Below are positions 50,153 through 59,682 of a stretch of DNA of 64,000 nt, in pieces. The DNA is from Faeciplasma sp048393055. GTDB lineage: Bacteria > Bacillota > Clostridia > Oscillospirales > Ruminococcaceae. The stretch spans positions 1 through 64,000 of the forward strand of contig DBFJJS010000016.1 in the NCBI GenBank assembly GCA_048393055.1, read 5' to 3'. Under the pieces are notes generated by a model. The model had not been told where the DNA came from. It saw only the letters and a program-made list of their open reading frames with translations, and made no database searches. Position 1 is the stretch's first letter. Every line of letters begins with the position of its first letter. The position numbers and the translations under genes are program-made.

Positions 50153-51304
50153 TTATGCACGATGATGAGTTTCAAGAAGCACCTTGATCTTTTCGTGCGG
50201 GTCGAGGATTTCACTTACCGACATATCGTGGTTCAGTGAAGCTACAAAGTATGAAACGTATTTCGAGCAGTCTACAATATGGAACCACTCCCGCTTTTTC
50301 AGCTCATCCGTAAGGTAGGTAAGGTTGGTTCCGAACACTCCGTCGATTATTCCGTCGTTATACGCCTTGTCGAACTTGTCAAGCCCAGCTGTGAATATAG
50401 AGTAGGTGGCATATGACAGTATCCTGCGCGCGTTTCGCTTTTTCAATTCATAGGCTATGTCCAGCATCGATTCGCCGGATGATATAATATCATCGGCTAT
50501 AAATATATCCATTCCCGAAACATCGTTCCCGAGATATTCATGAGCGACTATAGGGTTTCTGCCGTTTATTATTGTGGAGTAATCGCGCCTTTTATAGAAC
50601 ATTCCGAGGTTCACCTCAAGAGCGGAGGCATAATACATGTTTCTGCTCATTGCGCCCTCGTCCGGGGAAACCACCATAAAATGCTCTTTATCTATTTCCA
50701 GGTCGCTGAAGGAGTTAAACAAAGCCTTTAAAACCTGATAGGAGGGAATAATATTGTCAAAGCCCATAAGCGGGACTGCATTCATCACCCTTGGGTCGTG
50801 AGCGTCGAACGTGAGGATATTTTCAACGCCTATGGCTCTCAGCTCCTGAAGCATCCATGCGCAGTCGAGCGATTCACGGTAGTTTCTTCTGTGCTGGCGT
50901 CCTCCGTATAAAAGCGGCATAATGACGTTTATGCGGTGAGCTTTGCCGCCGGCTGCCTGTATAATTCTCTTCAAGTCCTGGTAATGGTCGTCCGGAGACA
51001 TATGATTGTCATGACCGAAAAGCTGGTATGTACAGGAGTAGTTTCCGGTGTCGCACACTATAAACAAATCGTATCCGCGAACTGTTTTGGATATGAGTGC
51101 CTTAGCGTCTCCAGACTGAAACCTCGGACAGCTGCACGGTATCAGGAAGGTGTCTATGTCCTGACCGGACTGCTTTGCCCATGTGACAAGGTAGTCGTTA
51201 ATTTTCTCGCCCAGCTCCTTTGCGCCGTCCATTGCTATTATTCCAAGCGGCGCTACGCTGACAGATGGATTAAAGACCTGCGCTGTCTTTTTAAGCTTTG
51301 TCAT
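50153..51304 (-). CDS. prs: Ribose-phosphate pyrophosphokinase
   Basis: A 383-residue clostridial-type PRPP synthetase that makes PRPP from ribose 5-phosphate and ATP. It has IMPLLYGGRQHRRNYRESLDCAWMLQEL near residues 127-154 (a typical Prs flexible region), ILTFDAHDPRVMN near 162-174, and the PRPP site DIFIADDIISSGESMLDIAYEL near 258-279. The family's extra N-terminal part is present. The ATG at 51304 is chosen since GGAGG precedes it. The PRPP it makes feeds purines, pyrimidines, His and Trp. Confidence 0.9.
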   Translation of the reverse strand: MTKLKKTAQVFNPSVSVAPLGIIAMDGAKELGEKINDYLVTWAKQSGQDIDTFLIPCSCPRFQSGDAKALISKTVRGYDLFIVCDTGNYSCTYQLFGHDNHMSPDDHYQDLKRIIQAAGGKAHRINVIMPLLYGGRQHRRNYRESLDCAWMLQELRAIGVENILTFDAHDPRVMNAVPLMGFDNIIPSYQVLKALFNSFSDLEIDKEHFMVVSPDEGAMSRNMYYASALEVNLGMFYKRRDYSTIINGRNPIVAHEYLGNDVSGMDIFIADDIISSGESMLDIAYELKKRNARRILSYATYSIFTAGLDKFDKAYNDGIIDGVFGTNLTYLTDELKKREWFHIVDCSKYVSYFVASLNHDMSVSEILDPHEKIKVLLETHHRA

Positions 51305-51520
51305 TAAATCAATCCTCCACATAAGATATTCAGGCGTGCTTTGCATATGGGAAAAGCTTGTCCCACGCAAGAGCCTTCAGAAAGCAGAATACGTTTTAAT
51401 CTAATGTTAATTATATATCAAGTCTTTAATTATTACAATAAGCATTTGATATTTTTTTCACTCGACGGCGTCAGACACTTTTTTGAATTGCATTTTGCCT
51501 GATTTCGAGTAAAATATCCG

Positions 51521-51549
51521 TTGAATTTTGCAACGCGTTGATATATAAT
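51521..51549 (+). promoter_or_regulatory. Sigma-A promoter of murD
   Basis: TTGAAT (51521-51526) and TATAAT (51544-51549) are 17 bp apart, ahead of murD. The upstream DNA from 51371 is AT-rich without a gene. Confidence 0.6.
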
Positions 51550-51641
51550 AAAATAAGGTTAATATGCCATAGTGCGCGCATATAAGTGTATGCGTACACT
51601 TGTATAAAAATTGTATTTATTATACGAGAGGTATGATAGTT

Positions 51642-53042
51642 ATGGATAAAACGCAGAGGTTTTTTGACAGCTTAAAGGAATCCAGGGTTGCGCTTATCGG
51701 AGCGGGAGTAAGCCATGCAGAGCTTATAAGACTATTTTTGCAAAAAGGTATAGACGTTACGGTGCTGGACAAAAAGAGCAAATCCGAGTTTGACCAAGAA
51801 CTTTACAATGAACTGAGCACAAAGGGCGCAAAATTTATACTCGGCGACGGTTACCTTGATACCCTTGCAGATTTTGATGTAGTATACAGGACGCCGGGAA
51901 TGTATTACAACAATCCCAGGCTTGTAGAGGCGAGAAAAGCGGGCGTTATTGTCACCAGCGAGATGGAGTCGTTTTTTGAGCTGTGCCCGTGCAAGATTTA
52001 CGCCGTTACCGGCTCAGACGGAAAGACTACTACTACTACTATAATATCGGAAATTCTAAAGGCGGAGGGGTATACGGTCTGGCTCGGCGGAAACATAGGG
52101 AAAGCGCTTTTGCCGCGTATAGAAAGCATCTCCGAGACCGACGTCGCGGTGGTGGAGTTGTCCAGCTTTCAGCTTATGTCGATGCGTGAGTCTCCTGACG
52201 TTGCGGTTATCACCAATATTGCTCCTAATCACCTTGATGTTCACTCAAGCATGGAGGAGTATGTGCTTGCAAAATGCAACATTTTAGATCATCAGAACGC
52301 ATTTTCGCGCACGGTTTTAAACGAGGACAACGAGCTCACAATGGAGCTTTGCGACCATGTAAGAGGAAGGCTTGTCACATTTTCGAGGCTTCACAGCGTT
52401 AAAAACGGCGCTTATCTTGATTCGGACAGGGTTATTTGCTATAATGACGGCAGGAAGACGGTAAAAATCCTCAACGCGGACAGGGTAAAAATACCCGGCG
52501 AGCATAACATAGAAAACTACCTTGCGGCAATATCGGCGGTTTGGCCGGATGTTTCCGTAAAATCTATCTGCAAGGTTGCGAAGGGTTTCGGCGGAGTAGA
52601 GCACAGGATAGAGTTTGTAAGGGAGCTTGACGGAGTAAAATATTACAACGATTCTATTGCTTCCAACCCGACAAGGGTAATAGCGGGACTGAGGTCGTTT
52701 GGAAGAAGGATTATAATAATTGCAGGCGGATATGATAAGAAGATACCGTTTGAACCTCTTGCCGAGCCTGTAAACAAGTATGTAAAGCTTTTAATACTGA
52801 TGGGCGACACCGCCGACAAGATTGAAAAGGCTGTAACAGATACCCAGTATTACGACCCGGAAAAGCTGAAGATTTTGCGCGCCGGAAGTATGGAGGAGGC
52901 CGTAGAGCTTGCAAGGAAAAACGCTGTAGCCGGGGATATAGTGTCTTTGTCGCCTGCCTGCGCTTCATTTGACATGTACCCGAACTTTGAGGCAAGGGGA
53001 AGGCATTTTAAGTCGATTGTAAATAAACTGCAGGCGGAGTAA
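51642..53042 (+). CDS. murD: UDP-MurNAc-L-alanine:D-glutamate ligase
   Basis: A 466-residue Mur ligase of peptidoglycan synthesis, adding D-Glu to UDP-MurNAc-Ala. The N-terminal Rossmann domain has GAGVSHAELI, the ATP site is VTGSDGKTTTTTII near residues 118-131, and VVELSSFQLMSM and ITNIAPNHLDVH near 175 and 195 follow. NDSIASNPTRVIAGLRSF near 333 and SPACASFDMYPNFEARG near 437 complete the ligase signature. The ATG at 51642 is favoured because GAGAGG lies about 10 bp before it. It is followed by a GNAT gene with no gap. Confidence 0.95.
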   Translation: MDKTQRFFDSLKESRVALIGAGVSHAELIRLFLQKGIDVTVLDKKSKSEFDQELYNELSTKGAKFILGDGYLDTLADFDVVYRTPGMYYNNPRLVEARKAGVIVTSEMESFFELCPCKIYAVTGSDGKTTTTTIISEILKAEGYTVWLGGNIGKALLPRIESISETDVAVVELSSFQLMSMRESPDVAVITNIAPNHLDVHSSMEEYVLAKCNILDHQNAFSRTVLNEDNELTMELCDHVRGRLVTFSRLHSVKNGAYLDSDRVICYNDGRKTVKILNADRVKIPGEHNIENYLAAISAVWPDVSVKSICKVAKGFGGVEHRIEFVRELDGVKYYNDSIASNPTRVIAGLRSFGRRIIIIAGGYDKKIPFEPLAEPVNKYVKLLILMGDTADKIEKAVTDTQYYDPEKLKILRAGSMEEAVELARKNAVAGDIVSLSPACASFDMYPNFEARGRHFKSIVNKLQAE

Positions 53043-53795
53043 ATGATAAAAAGGATAGAAAGCTTGGATAGCATTGAGGTCTTGCTAAGAAATTCTCATT
53101 ATTCGAGAATAATACTCTCGCACATGAACACTTACGGGACGGACTACGATTTCTGCGAGTTTTACGAACTCCGTCAGCGAAACAAGCGAATAGGCATATT
53201 ATGTTCGTTTAACAATACTGTTACCGCTGATATTTTAAGCGATGTTTCGGCGGGCGGCACATGTGTGAGAGAGCTGTCGGAATTTATATATTTCAAGCGA
53301 CCTGGGTTTGTGCAGATGCCGCAGGATATTTGTCCAAGAACGGGGCTTAGAGGCTATAAAAGAGTAAAAAGATGTTTTTTTGAAATACCTTGCGCATCTG
53401 ATTCGAATGGACTTGACCTTGATCCGGACATAGACCGTGTATATAATACCGCGTTTGCTTCGCTTGATGTGGATTACGGTCTTTGGCTTACCGATACAGT
53501 GCGTCGCAGGAATCTCGGACTTTTGAATATGTACGGATATAAAACATCGGTTTTGACTGTCAGGTGCAGCTCAAAGGGAGAGGCGTATATTTCCGATGTT
53601 GCAACGCCTCCGAGCGACAGGAGGAAAGGACAGGCGTGCGCGCTTCTGAAAAAAACCGCGAAGCTCCTTAAGGACGAGGGGTATACTGCGTATCTGTGTG
53701 CGCTGGAACCGCTTTGGGAGTTTTATAATCGCATTGGCTGCAAAATAATAGGGACAGACATTGCATATCAAGCAAAAACAAAGGATGACAAATAA
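53043..53795 (+). CDS. GNAT-family acetyltransferase
   Basis: A 250-residue protein whose C-terminal part (about 165-245) is a GNAT domain: AYISDVATPPSDRRKGQACALLKKTAKLLKDEGY near 178-211 has the acetyl-CoA site, and LEPLWEFYNRIGCKIIGT near 221-238 is the last strand and helix. The N-terminal 160 residues are divergent, perhaps a degenerate second GNAT fold. It begins directly after murD and ends 1 bp before the next gene, so all three are co-transcribed. Substrate unknown. Confidence 0.8.
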   Translation: MIKRIESLDSIEVLLRNSHYSRIILSHMNTYGTDYDFCEFYELRQRNKRIGILCSFNNTVTADILSDVSAGGTCVRELSEFIYFKRPGFVQMPQDICPRTGLRGYKRVKRCFFEIPCASDSNGLDLDPDIDRVYNTAFASLDVDYGLWLTDTVRRRNLGLLNMYGYKTSVLTVRCSSKGEAYISDVATPPSDRRKGQACALLKKTAKLLKDEGYTAYLCALEPLWEFYNRIGCKIIGTDIAYQAKTKDDK

Positions 53796-53796
53796 T

Positions 53797-55065
53797 ATGG
53801 CTGACTTTTTTAACTTTGACAAGCGCCTTGAGGAGCTTGCCGAGAGGGCAGAAAAAGCGTGTGAGGAAAGATTTTCACAAATCGACGAGATAGCCCGCTA
53901 TAACGGAGAGAAGGTGCTGGCGGCATTCATAAAAAACAGGGTGAGTGAAACTGCGCTTCACGGCACTACCGGGTACGGCTATAACGACCTTGGAAGGGAT
54001 CTTCTCGACAAGGTGTATGCAAGCGCTTTCGGCGGAGAGGACGCTTTAGTGCGCCACAACTTTGTAAACGGAACGCATACGCTGTCCGTCGCGCTTTTCG
54101 GAGTGCTCAGACCCGGTGACAGGCTTGTAATGTGCTGCGGCGCTCCTTACGATACTCTTGAGGAGATAGTCGGGAAAAGGGGAGAGCCGGGTAACGGCTC
54201 GCTAAAGGATTTTGGCGTAATTTATGAGGAAATCCCGCTTTTGCCCGACGGTATGCCTGACCTTGAATCGATACGCGAAAGGTCTAAAGGCGCTAAGGCT
54301 GCTTATATACAGCGCTCAAGAGGCTATTCTACAAGACCGTCCTACAGCGTTCACGAGATAGAAAAGATAGTCAAAGCCGCCAAGTCGGGTAACCCGGACG
54401 TTATCGTAATGGTTGACAACTGCTACGGCGAATTTGTCGAAAAAAAAGAGCCGCTTGACGTCGGAGCGGATCTTATGATGGGCTCGCTGATAAAAAACCC
54501 CGGCGGCGGGATAGCCTCTACCGGCGGGTATATAGCAGGGCGGGCTGATCTTATAGAGCTTTGCGCAAACAGACTCACTTGCGTTGGAATGGGCAAGGAG
54601 ATAGGCGCGACGCTTTATCAGAACAGAGAAATGTTTCTAGGATTTTTCCTTGCTCCGCAGACTGTTGCAAACGCGGTAAAGACCTCTGAATTTGCGTGCA
54701 GGCTTCTCGGGATGCTCGGATTTGAGACGCTTCCCGGAGCCGGAGAGCCAAGGACCGACATTATAGCCTCTATTCTTTTAAAGAATGAAAGGGCTCTTAC
54801 GTCGTTTATCAGGGGAATACAGAAGGGCGCTCCTATTGACAGCTTTGTTGTTCCTGAGGCGTGGGATATGCCGGGTTATGAAAGCAAGGTCATAATGGCT
54901 GCGGGCGCGTTTACAAGCGGCGCCTCCATTGAGCTTTCGGCGGACGCTCCGATAAGAGAACCGTATGCCGCATGGCTTCAGGGAGGAATAACATATCCCA
55001 GCGGCAGGGCAGGAGTTATGCTTGCTGTGCAGAATATGCTTGACGAGGGAGAGCTCAGGCTTTAG
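53797..55065 (+). CDS. Methionine gamma-lyase-family PLP protein
   Basis: A 422-residue PLP protein of the family annotated as methionine gamma-lyase-like or aluminium-resistance (YnbB) protein. The cofactor Lys lies in DLMMGSLIKNPGGGIASTGGYIAG near residues 225-248. HGTTGYGYNDLGRDLLDKVYA near 61-81 and NFVNGTHTLSVALFGVLRPGDRLV near 91-114 are typical. The true reaction is not settled; a role as cysteine-related lyase is often proposed. The ATG at 53797 begins 1 bp after the GNAT gene. Confidence 0.88.
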   Translation: MADFFNFDKRLEELAERAEKACEERFSQIDEIARYNGEKVLAAFIKNRVSETALHGTTGYGYNDLGRDLLDKVYASAFGGEDALVRHNFVNGTHTLSVALFGVLRPGDRLVMCCGAPYDTLEEIVGKRGEPGNGSLKDFGVIYEEIPLLPDGMPDLESIRERSKGAKAAYIQRSRGYSTRPSYSVHEIEKIVKAAKSGNPDVIVMVDNCYGEFVEKKEPLDVGADLMMGSLIKNPGGGIASTGGYIAGRADLIELCANRLTCVGMGKEIGATLYQNREMFLGFFLAPQTVANAVKTSEFACRLLGMLGFETLPGAGEPRTDIIASILLKNERALTSFIRGIQKGAPIDSFVVPEAWDMPGYESKVIMAAGAFTSGASIELSADAPIREPYAAWLQGGITYPSGRAGVMLAVQNMLDEGELRL

Positions 55066-55141
55066 CTGCAACGGTAATATACATAGGCAAAACAGGCAGT
55101 CTTCAGACTTTAGGACAGTTATCGTGAAAGGATGAATAACC

Positions 55142-56101
55142 ATGGCAGAAGTTTATACGGTGTCGCTGGATAAGCTTGTCAGCGCCGCGAATCTTAATGT
55201 AATCTACACTCCGAAGGATACCAGTCAGATATTGATATCAAATAACGATATCAACCGTCCGGGACTTCAGCTCACTGGATTTTACGCGTATTTTAACACC
55301 GAGAAAATCCAGATGATGGGCAATACCGAATTTGCGTATCTTGGAGGTCTTAGCGCGGAGGAGCGCAAAAGCTCGCTTTCCGAGCTGTTTTCTCACAAGA
55401 TACCGGCCGTAATAATTTCAAGGGGGCATGAGCCGTTCCCAGAGCTTTTAGAAGCGGCAAGGGAATACGAAATACCGGTTTTATCTTCGGACCTCGATAC
55501 CTCTGAGGTCATGGCGAGAACGATTGCGTTTTTAAACCTCAGCTTAGCGCAAAGGATAACCCGTCACGGCGTTTTGATAGAGATATACGGCGAAGGCGTG
55601 CTCATTGTTGGAGAGAGCGGAGTAGGTAAATCCGAAACCGCGATAGAGCTTGTCAAGAGAGGACACCGGCTTGTGGCTGACGACGCAGTGGAGATTAAAA
55701 AGGTATCGGCGATTTCGCTTGTAGGCTCTTCTCCTGATAATATACGGCATTTTATAGAACTGAGGGGCATAGGAATCGTGAACGCAAGACGGCTGTTCGG
55801 AATGGGCGCCATTAAAATGACCGAGCATATCGACCTTGTCGTTAAGCTTGAGCCGTGGGATCCGGACAAGGTCTACGACCGCATGGGAGTGGACAGCGAG
55901 TATACCAATATCCTTGGCGTAAATGTTCCAAGTATCACTATTCCCGTCAAGCCGGGACGCAATCTTGCGGTTATTTTAGAGGTTGCGGCCATGAACAACC
56001 GTCAAAAGAAGCTCGGCTATAACGCGGCTAAGGAGCTTTTGACAAAGCTCGGTCTTGAGATGGAGAGCAACGACAAGTATCAGACATGGGAAGATTTCTA
56101 A
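55142..56101 (+). CDS. hprK: HPr kinase/phosphorylase
   Basis: A 319-residue bifunctional enzyme that phosphorylates Ser46 of HPr and so drives carbon catabolite repression. The N-terminal domain is followed by Walker A GESGVGKSETAIEL near residues 156-169, HRLVADDAVEIK near 174-185 with the catalytic Asp, and the IELRGIGIVNARRLFGMGAI signature near 205-224. Length is typical. AAAGGATG precedes the ATG. In Firmicutes it usually sits near rapZ and murB, as here. Confidence 0.95.
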   Translation: MAEVYTVSLDKLVSAANLNVIYTPKDTSQILISNNDINRPGLQLTGFYAYFNTEKIQMMGNTEFAYLGGLSAEERKSSLSELFSHKIPAVIISRGHEPFPELLEAAREYEIPVLSSDLDTSEVMARTIAFLNLSLAQRITRHGVLIEIYGEGVLIVGESGVGKSETAIELVKRGHRLVADDAVEIKKVSAISLVGSSPDNIRHFIELRGIGIVNARRLFGMGAIKMTEHIDLVVKLEPWDPDKVYDRMGVDSEYTNILGVNVPSITIPVKPGRNLAVILEVAAMNNRQKKLGYNAAKELLTKLGLEMESNDKYQTWEDF

Positions 56102-56179
56102 GCTTAAGCCAAGAACGGGATTTAATGCTTAGCCATTTATGAATATATCGACATTTCAATTTAAAGAGAGGTAATTTTC

Positions 56180-56911
56180 TTGCTTATCCAGGCAGATCTT
56201 CATACGCACACGGTGGCCTCTACTCACGCGTATTCTACAATTACGGAAAACTGCAGGGCTGCGGCAGAACTCGGCTTAAAGGCAATAGCCATGACGGATC
56301 ATTACAATATGATGCCGGATGCGCCGCATGTATGGCATTTTCAGAATCTGAGAGTTCTCCCAAGGAGTATTTGCGGGGTTGCTGTTCTTAAAGGCGCCGA
56401 GGTAAACATATATAATTATAACGGCGACGTAGATATCGACGAAAAAGCTCTTTCAAAGCTTGAGTGGGTTGTCGCGTCGTATCACAAATACATGTTTGAA
56501 AATTTCGAGCCTGCCGATCCCAAGGTCGTAACAGACGGATATATAAAGCTGTGCCGTAATCCGTACATAGACGTTATAGGACATCCTACCACAGACTTTT
56601 TCCCGTTCGAGCATGAGCGTGCGGTAAAGGCGTTCAAGGAGTATGACAAGCTTGTGGAGGTAAATGAAAGCTCGATAGTGCTCAAAAAAGGCTCAGCTAA
56701 AAACGTTGTGCCGATTCTTGAGGCATGCAAGAAGTACGACGTGCCGATAGTTGTCAATACCGACGCTCATTTCTGGAGCGCGATAGGGGTAACTCCGGTG
56801 TCGGAGAAGATACTGAGCGAGCTTGATTTTCCCAAAAGGCTTATTATAAATTCCGATTGGGAAAGGATAAAGGAAAGAGTGCTTAAAAAGCATCCACAAC
56901 TTACATTCTGA
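56180..56911 (+). CDS. PHP-domain phosphatase (YcdX-like)
   Basis: A 243-residue PHP-fold hydrolase. ADLHTHTVASTHAYST near residues 5-20 and AMTDHYNMMP near 40-49 give the N-terminal metal ligands; KGAEVNIYNYNGDVDID near 71-87, IGHPTTDFF near 137-145 and VVNTDAHFWSAIG near 191-203 give the others. The start is TTG at 56180 behind AGAGAGGT, the only codon at the right distance. Close homologues are called YcdX phosphatases. In this operon the substrate could be a wall or sugar phosphate, which is an inference. Confidence 0.88.
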   Translation: MLIQADLHTHTVASTHAYSTITENCRAAAELGLKAIAMTDHYNMMPDAPHVWHFQNLRVLPRSICGVAVLKGAEVNIYNYNGDVDIDEKALSKLEWVVASYHKYMFENFEPADPKVVTDGYIKLCRNPYIDVIGHPTTDFFPFEHERAVKAFKEYDKLVEVNESSIVLKKGSAKNVVPILEACKKYDVPIVVNTDAHFWSAIGVTPVSEKILSELDFPKRLIINSDWERIKERVLKKHPQLTF

Positions 56912-56923
56912 AAGGGTTGGCTT

Positions 56924-57841
56924 ATGACTGATTCCGATAAGATACATAAGATTTACCAAGCCGCGGAGGATTGCGGCTGCAAAGCGCTTGTCGGCGAGCC
57001 TCTGAGCGCGCACACAACCTTTAAGGTCGGCGGAAAATGTGATATTATGGTTTTTCCAAACTCCGCAAAAACCATGTCGTTCCTTAAATCAAAGGCGGAC
57101 GGCCTGGGCTTAAAGAGCTTTATTATTGGAAACGGCTCTAATGTTCTGTTTTCGGATAAAGGGTATAGGGGCGTAATATTTGTTTTGGGCGACGATATGT
57201 CAAAAATAAGCGTAGAAGGCAGCACTATAACGTCATTCGCAGGAGCTACACTTTCCAAGGTATGCCGTACCGCGCTCGATTTCGGCCTTTCCGGCTTAGA
57301 GTTTGCCTGGGGAATTCCGGGCACGGTTGGCGGCGCCGTGTATATGAACGCCGGAGCATTCGGGGGAGAGATGAAGGACGTAGTAAAAAGCGTCACATGT
57401 ATCGATGCGGAAGGAACGCTGGTAACATATGGGCGGGACGTCCTTGATTTCGGATATCGCAAAAGCCGGTTTACGGAATCGGGGGAGATCATTATATCCG
57501 CAGAGTTTGAGCTTGCCGACGGAGATGCGATCCAGATAAAAAACAGGATGGATGAGCTTATTTCAAGGAGAAAGGCAAGGCAGCCGCTGGAATACCCAAG
57601 CGCGGGGTCAACCTTTAAACGCCCCGAGGGAACGTACGCAGGTCTTGTAATAGAGAACAGCGGGCTTAAGGGATATACGGTCGGAGGAGCGCAGGTATCG
57701 GAAAAGCACGCCAACTTTGTTATCAACCGAAATAATGCGACCGCCCAGGACATCATTTCGCTTATAGAAGACGTCAAGCGTATGGTCAGGGAAAAGACCG
57801 GCTATACTCTCGAATGTGAAATCAAGCTGATTGACGAATAG
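56924..57841 (+). CDS. murB: UDP-N-acetylenolpyruvoylglucosamine reductase
   Basis: A 305-residue FAD enzyme reducing UDP-GlcNAc-enolpyruvate to UDP-MurNAc. The FAD site includes LSAHTTFKVGGKCDIMVFP near residues 27-45, IIGNGSNVLFSDKGYRG near 67-83 and LEFAWGIPGTVGGAVYMNAGAFGGEM near 125-150. YPSAGSTFKRPEG near 224-236 holds the catalytic Ser, and the last conserved Glu is in YTLECEIKLI. This is the shorter type-II form common in Firmicutes. It follows the PHP gene by 12 bp. Confidence 0.95.
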   Translation: MTDSDKIHKIYQAAEDCGCKALVGEPLSAHTTFKVGGKCDIMVFPNSAKTMSFLKSKADGLGLKSFIIGNGSNVLFSDKGYRGVIFVLGDDMSKISVEGSTITSFAGATLSKVCRTALDFGLSGLEFAWGIPGTVGGAVYMNAGAFGGEMKDVVKSVTCIDAEGTLVTYGRDVLDFGYRKSRFTESGEIIISAEFELADGDAIQIKNRMDELISRRKARQPLEYPSAGSTFKRPEGTYAGLVIENSGLKGYTVGGAQVSEKHANFVINRNNATAQDIISLIEDVKRMVREKTGYTLECEIKLIDE

Positions 57842-57875
57842 ACGTATAAGACAAAATCGGAGGCAGGGTTATATT

Positions 57876-58730
57876 ATGAAGATTGTTGTTATAACAGGCA
57901 TGTCGGGAGCCGGCAAGTCTACTGCTTCAAAATTTTTCGAGGACATTGGGTACTACTGCATCGACAATATGCCGCCGGAGCTTTTGCTCAGCGTAGCGGA
58001 TTTTATCGTTAAGTCCGACAGCCTTATCAATAGGATCGCAGTTGCGGTGGATATTCGCTCAGGCGAGCTTTTTTCAAAGTTCAAGGGTGGAGTAGACGCT
58101 TTAAAGAGTCACGACGTAGACGTAAAGGTACTGTTTGTGGACGCTGATGACGATACTCTTGTAAAAAGATATAAGGAGACAAGAAGAAAGCATCCGCTTG
58201 ACGAGGAGGCGTCAGGAAGCCTGTACAGGGCTATAAAGATGGAGCGGGAAATAACGCTTGAGGCCAAGGAAACGGCGGACTACTATGTCGATACCACGGC
58301 TATGGGTACCGCCGAATTCAAGCAGAGGCTAAAGGAGCTTTTTGTCGATTCCGGAAGCGGCATGATAGTAAACGTCATATCTTTCGGGTTTAAATACGGC
58401 GTGCCGAAGGACGCCGACCTTGTTTTTGACGTAAGATGCCTGCCGAATCCGTTTTATATTCAAAGTCTTAAAAATAAAACTGGACTGGACGAGGACGTAT
58501 ATGAATATGTTATGGGCTGCAATGACTCCGAAGGAGTGTACAACAGGATACACGAGCTCATAGTGTATACGCTCCCGCTTTACGAAAAGGAGGGCAAGTC
58601 GAGCCTTGTGATAGCGTTCGGCTGCACTGGCGGAAAGCATCGCTCAGTCAGCTTTGCAAGAAGAATGGCGGAAGATTTGAAGCCGCGCGGGGTCAGCGTA
58701 AGAGTTGAGCACCGGCATATAAATTTGTAA
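57876..58730 (+). CDS. rapZ: RNase adapter/nucleotide-binding protein RapZ
   Basis: A 284-residue protein of the RapZ/YvcJ family. The P-loop is VVITGMSGAGKSTA near residues 4-17 and FVDADDDTLVKRYKETRRKHPL near 87-108 is the second conserved segment. The C-terminal half has VISFGFKYGVPKDADLVFDVRCLPNPF near 167-193 and IAFGCTGGKHRSVSFARRMA near 246-265. In E. coli RapZ controls GlmZ decay and GlcN-6-P supply; in Firmicutes the role is less clear, with GTPase activity shown for YvcJ. The ATG at 57876 follows CGGAGG. Confidence 0.93.
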   Translation: MKIVVITGMSGAGKSTASKFFEDIGYYCIDNMPPELLLSVADFIVKSDSLINRIAVAVDIRSGELFSKFKGGVDALKSHDVDVKVLFVDADDDTLVKRYKETRRKHPLDEEASGSLYRAIKMEREITLEAKETADYYVDTTAMGTAEFKQRLKELFVDSGSGMIVNVISFGFKYGVPKDADLVFDVRCLPNPFYIQSLKNKTGLDEDVYEYVMGCNDSEGVYNRIHELIVYTLPLYEKEGKSSLVIAFGCTGGKHRSVSFARRMAEDLKPRGVSVRVEHRHINL

Positions 58731-58731
58731 A

Positions 58732-59679
58732 ATGGCTAAGAAAATAAAGGAAACTTTTTCGCATAGAGTAAAAGAGGAAGCGGCAGGAAGCGTCACCGGC
58801 AGAAAAAGATCGGACGCGTGCTTGATAGCCCTCATGCTTTTTGCGGACGTATGCGCAGACAGCATCGAATTTAAAACAGATAGTCAGACCTGCTGTGATT
58901 TATTTGTAAGGCTTGCATCTCACGCTTCGGAAAATGAAAACGCCGTGGAAATTGACGTGTTGCGCTCAAGGGGCAGAGCGCCCATGCATGTTGTCAGGAT
59001 ATCCGGACGCAACGATATCGACAGGATTGAAAAAAGGCTCGGTGTTAAGTCCCTTGATACCGGCGAGCTTGTTAAAAGGGCAGAGGGTCTTGGCGAAAAA
59101 TACTTCGGTTCGTTTATGGCAGGCGTTTTTTTGGCGTGCGGAAGCATCTCCTCTCCGGATAAGGAATATCATCTTGAGCTTGTCCTGCCGTCGGCGGAAC
59201 TGTGCGGGAGGATTTCGGACATGCTTTACTTAAGAATGAAAATTCGCATGAAGGCTGCCGAAAGACATTCGCTTCATATTTTATATATCAAAGGCAGCGA
59301 GGGAATAGAGGATATTTTGACGCTTATCGGCGCACCGATGTCGAGCCTTGAGCTGATGAACGTCAAGGTATTAAAGGATATCAGAAACCGCGCCAACAGG
59401 GCTACAAACTGCGATACCGCAAACTGTGAGCGCCAGAATCGCTCCGCCGCAAGACAGATAGAGGCGATAAGGGTCATAGAGCGCTCTGAGGGAGGTCTCT
59501 CCCTTCTCAGCGACGAGCTCAGGGAAATCGCGGCCATGAGGCTTAAGTATCCTGAGTATACGCTTGCGGAGCTTTCTCGCGAGCTAGATCCTCCGATTTC
59601 AAAATCAGGTGCAAACCACCGCTTTGAAAAGATTGAAAAAATAGCCGAGGAGCTTGCGGGCGGTTTAAAGAAAGGATAA
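58732..59679 (+). CDS. whiA: WhiA-type DNA-binding protein
   Basis: A 315-residue protein. The N-terminal half is a degenerate LAGLIDADG homing-endonuclease fold (AGVFLACGSISSPDKEYHLELVLPS near 127-152). The C-terminus has the sporulation-regulator HTH: LRLKYPEYTLAELSRELD-like segment near 270-288, then PPISKSGANHRFEKIEKIAE near 289-308, the WhiA signature. WhiA influences cell division and segregation in Firmicutes and sporulation in Actinobacteria. The ATG at 58732 begins one base after the rapZ stop. Confidence 0.93.
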   Translation: MAKKIKETFSHRVKEEAAGSVTGRKRSDACLIALMLFADVCADSIEFKTDSQTCCDLFVRLASHASENENAVEIDVLRSRGRAPMHVVRISGRNDIDRIEKRLGVKSLDTGELVKRAEGLGEKYFGSFMAGVFLACGSISSPDKEYHLELVLPSAELCGRISDMLYLRMKIRMKAAERHSLHILYIKGSEGIEDILTLIGAPMSSLELMNVKVLKDIRNRANRATNCDTANCERQNRSAARQIEAIRVIERSEGGLSLLSDELREIAAMRLKYPEYTLAELSRELDPPISKSGANHRFEKIEKIAEELAGGLKKG

Positions 59680-59682
59680 GAT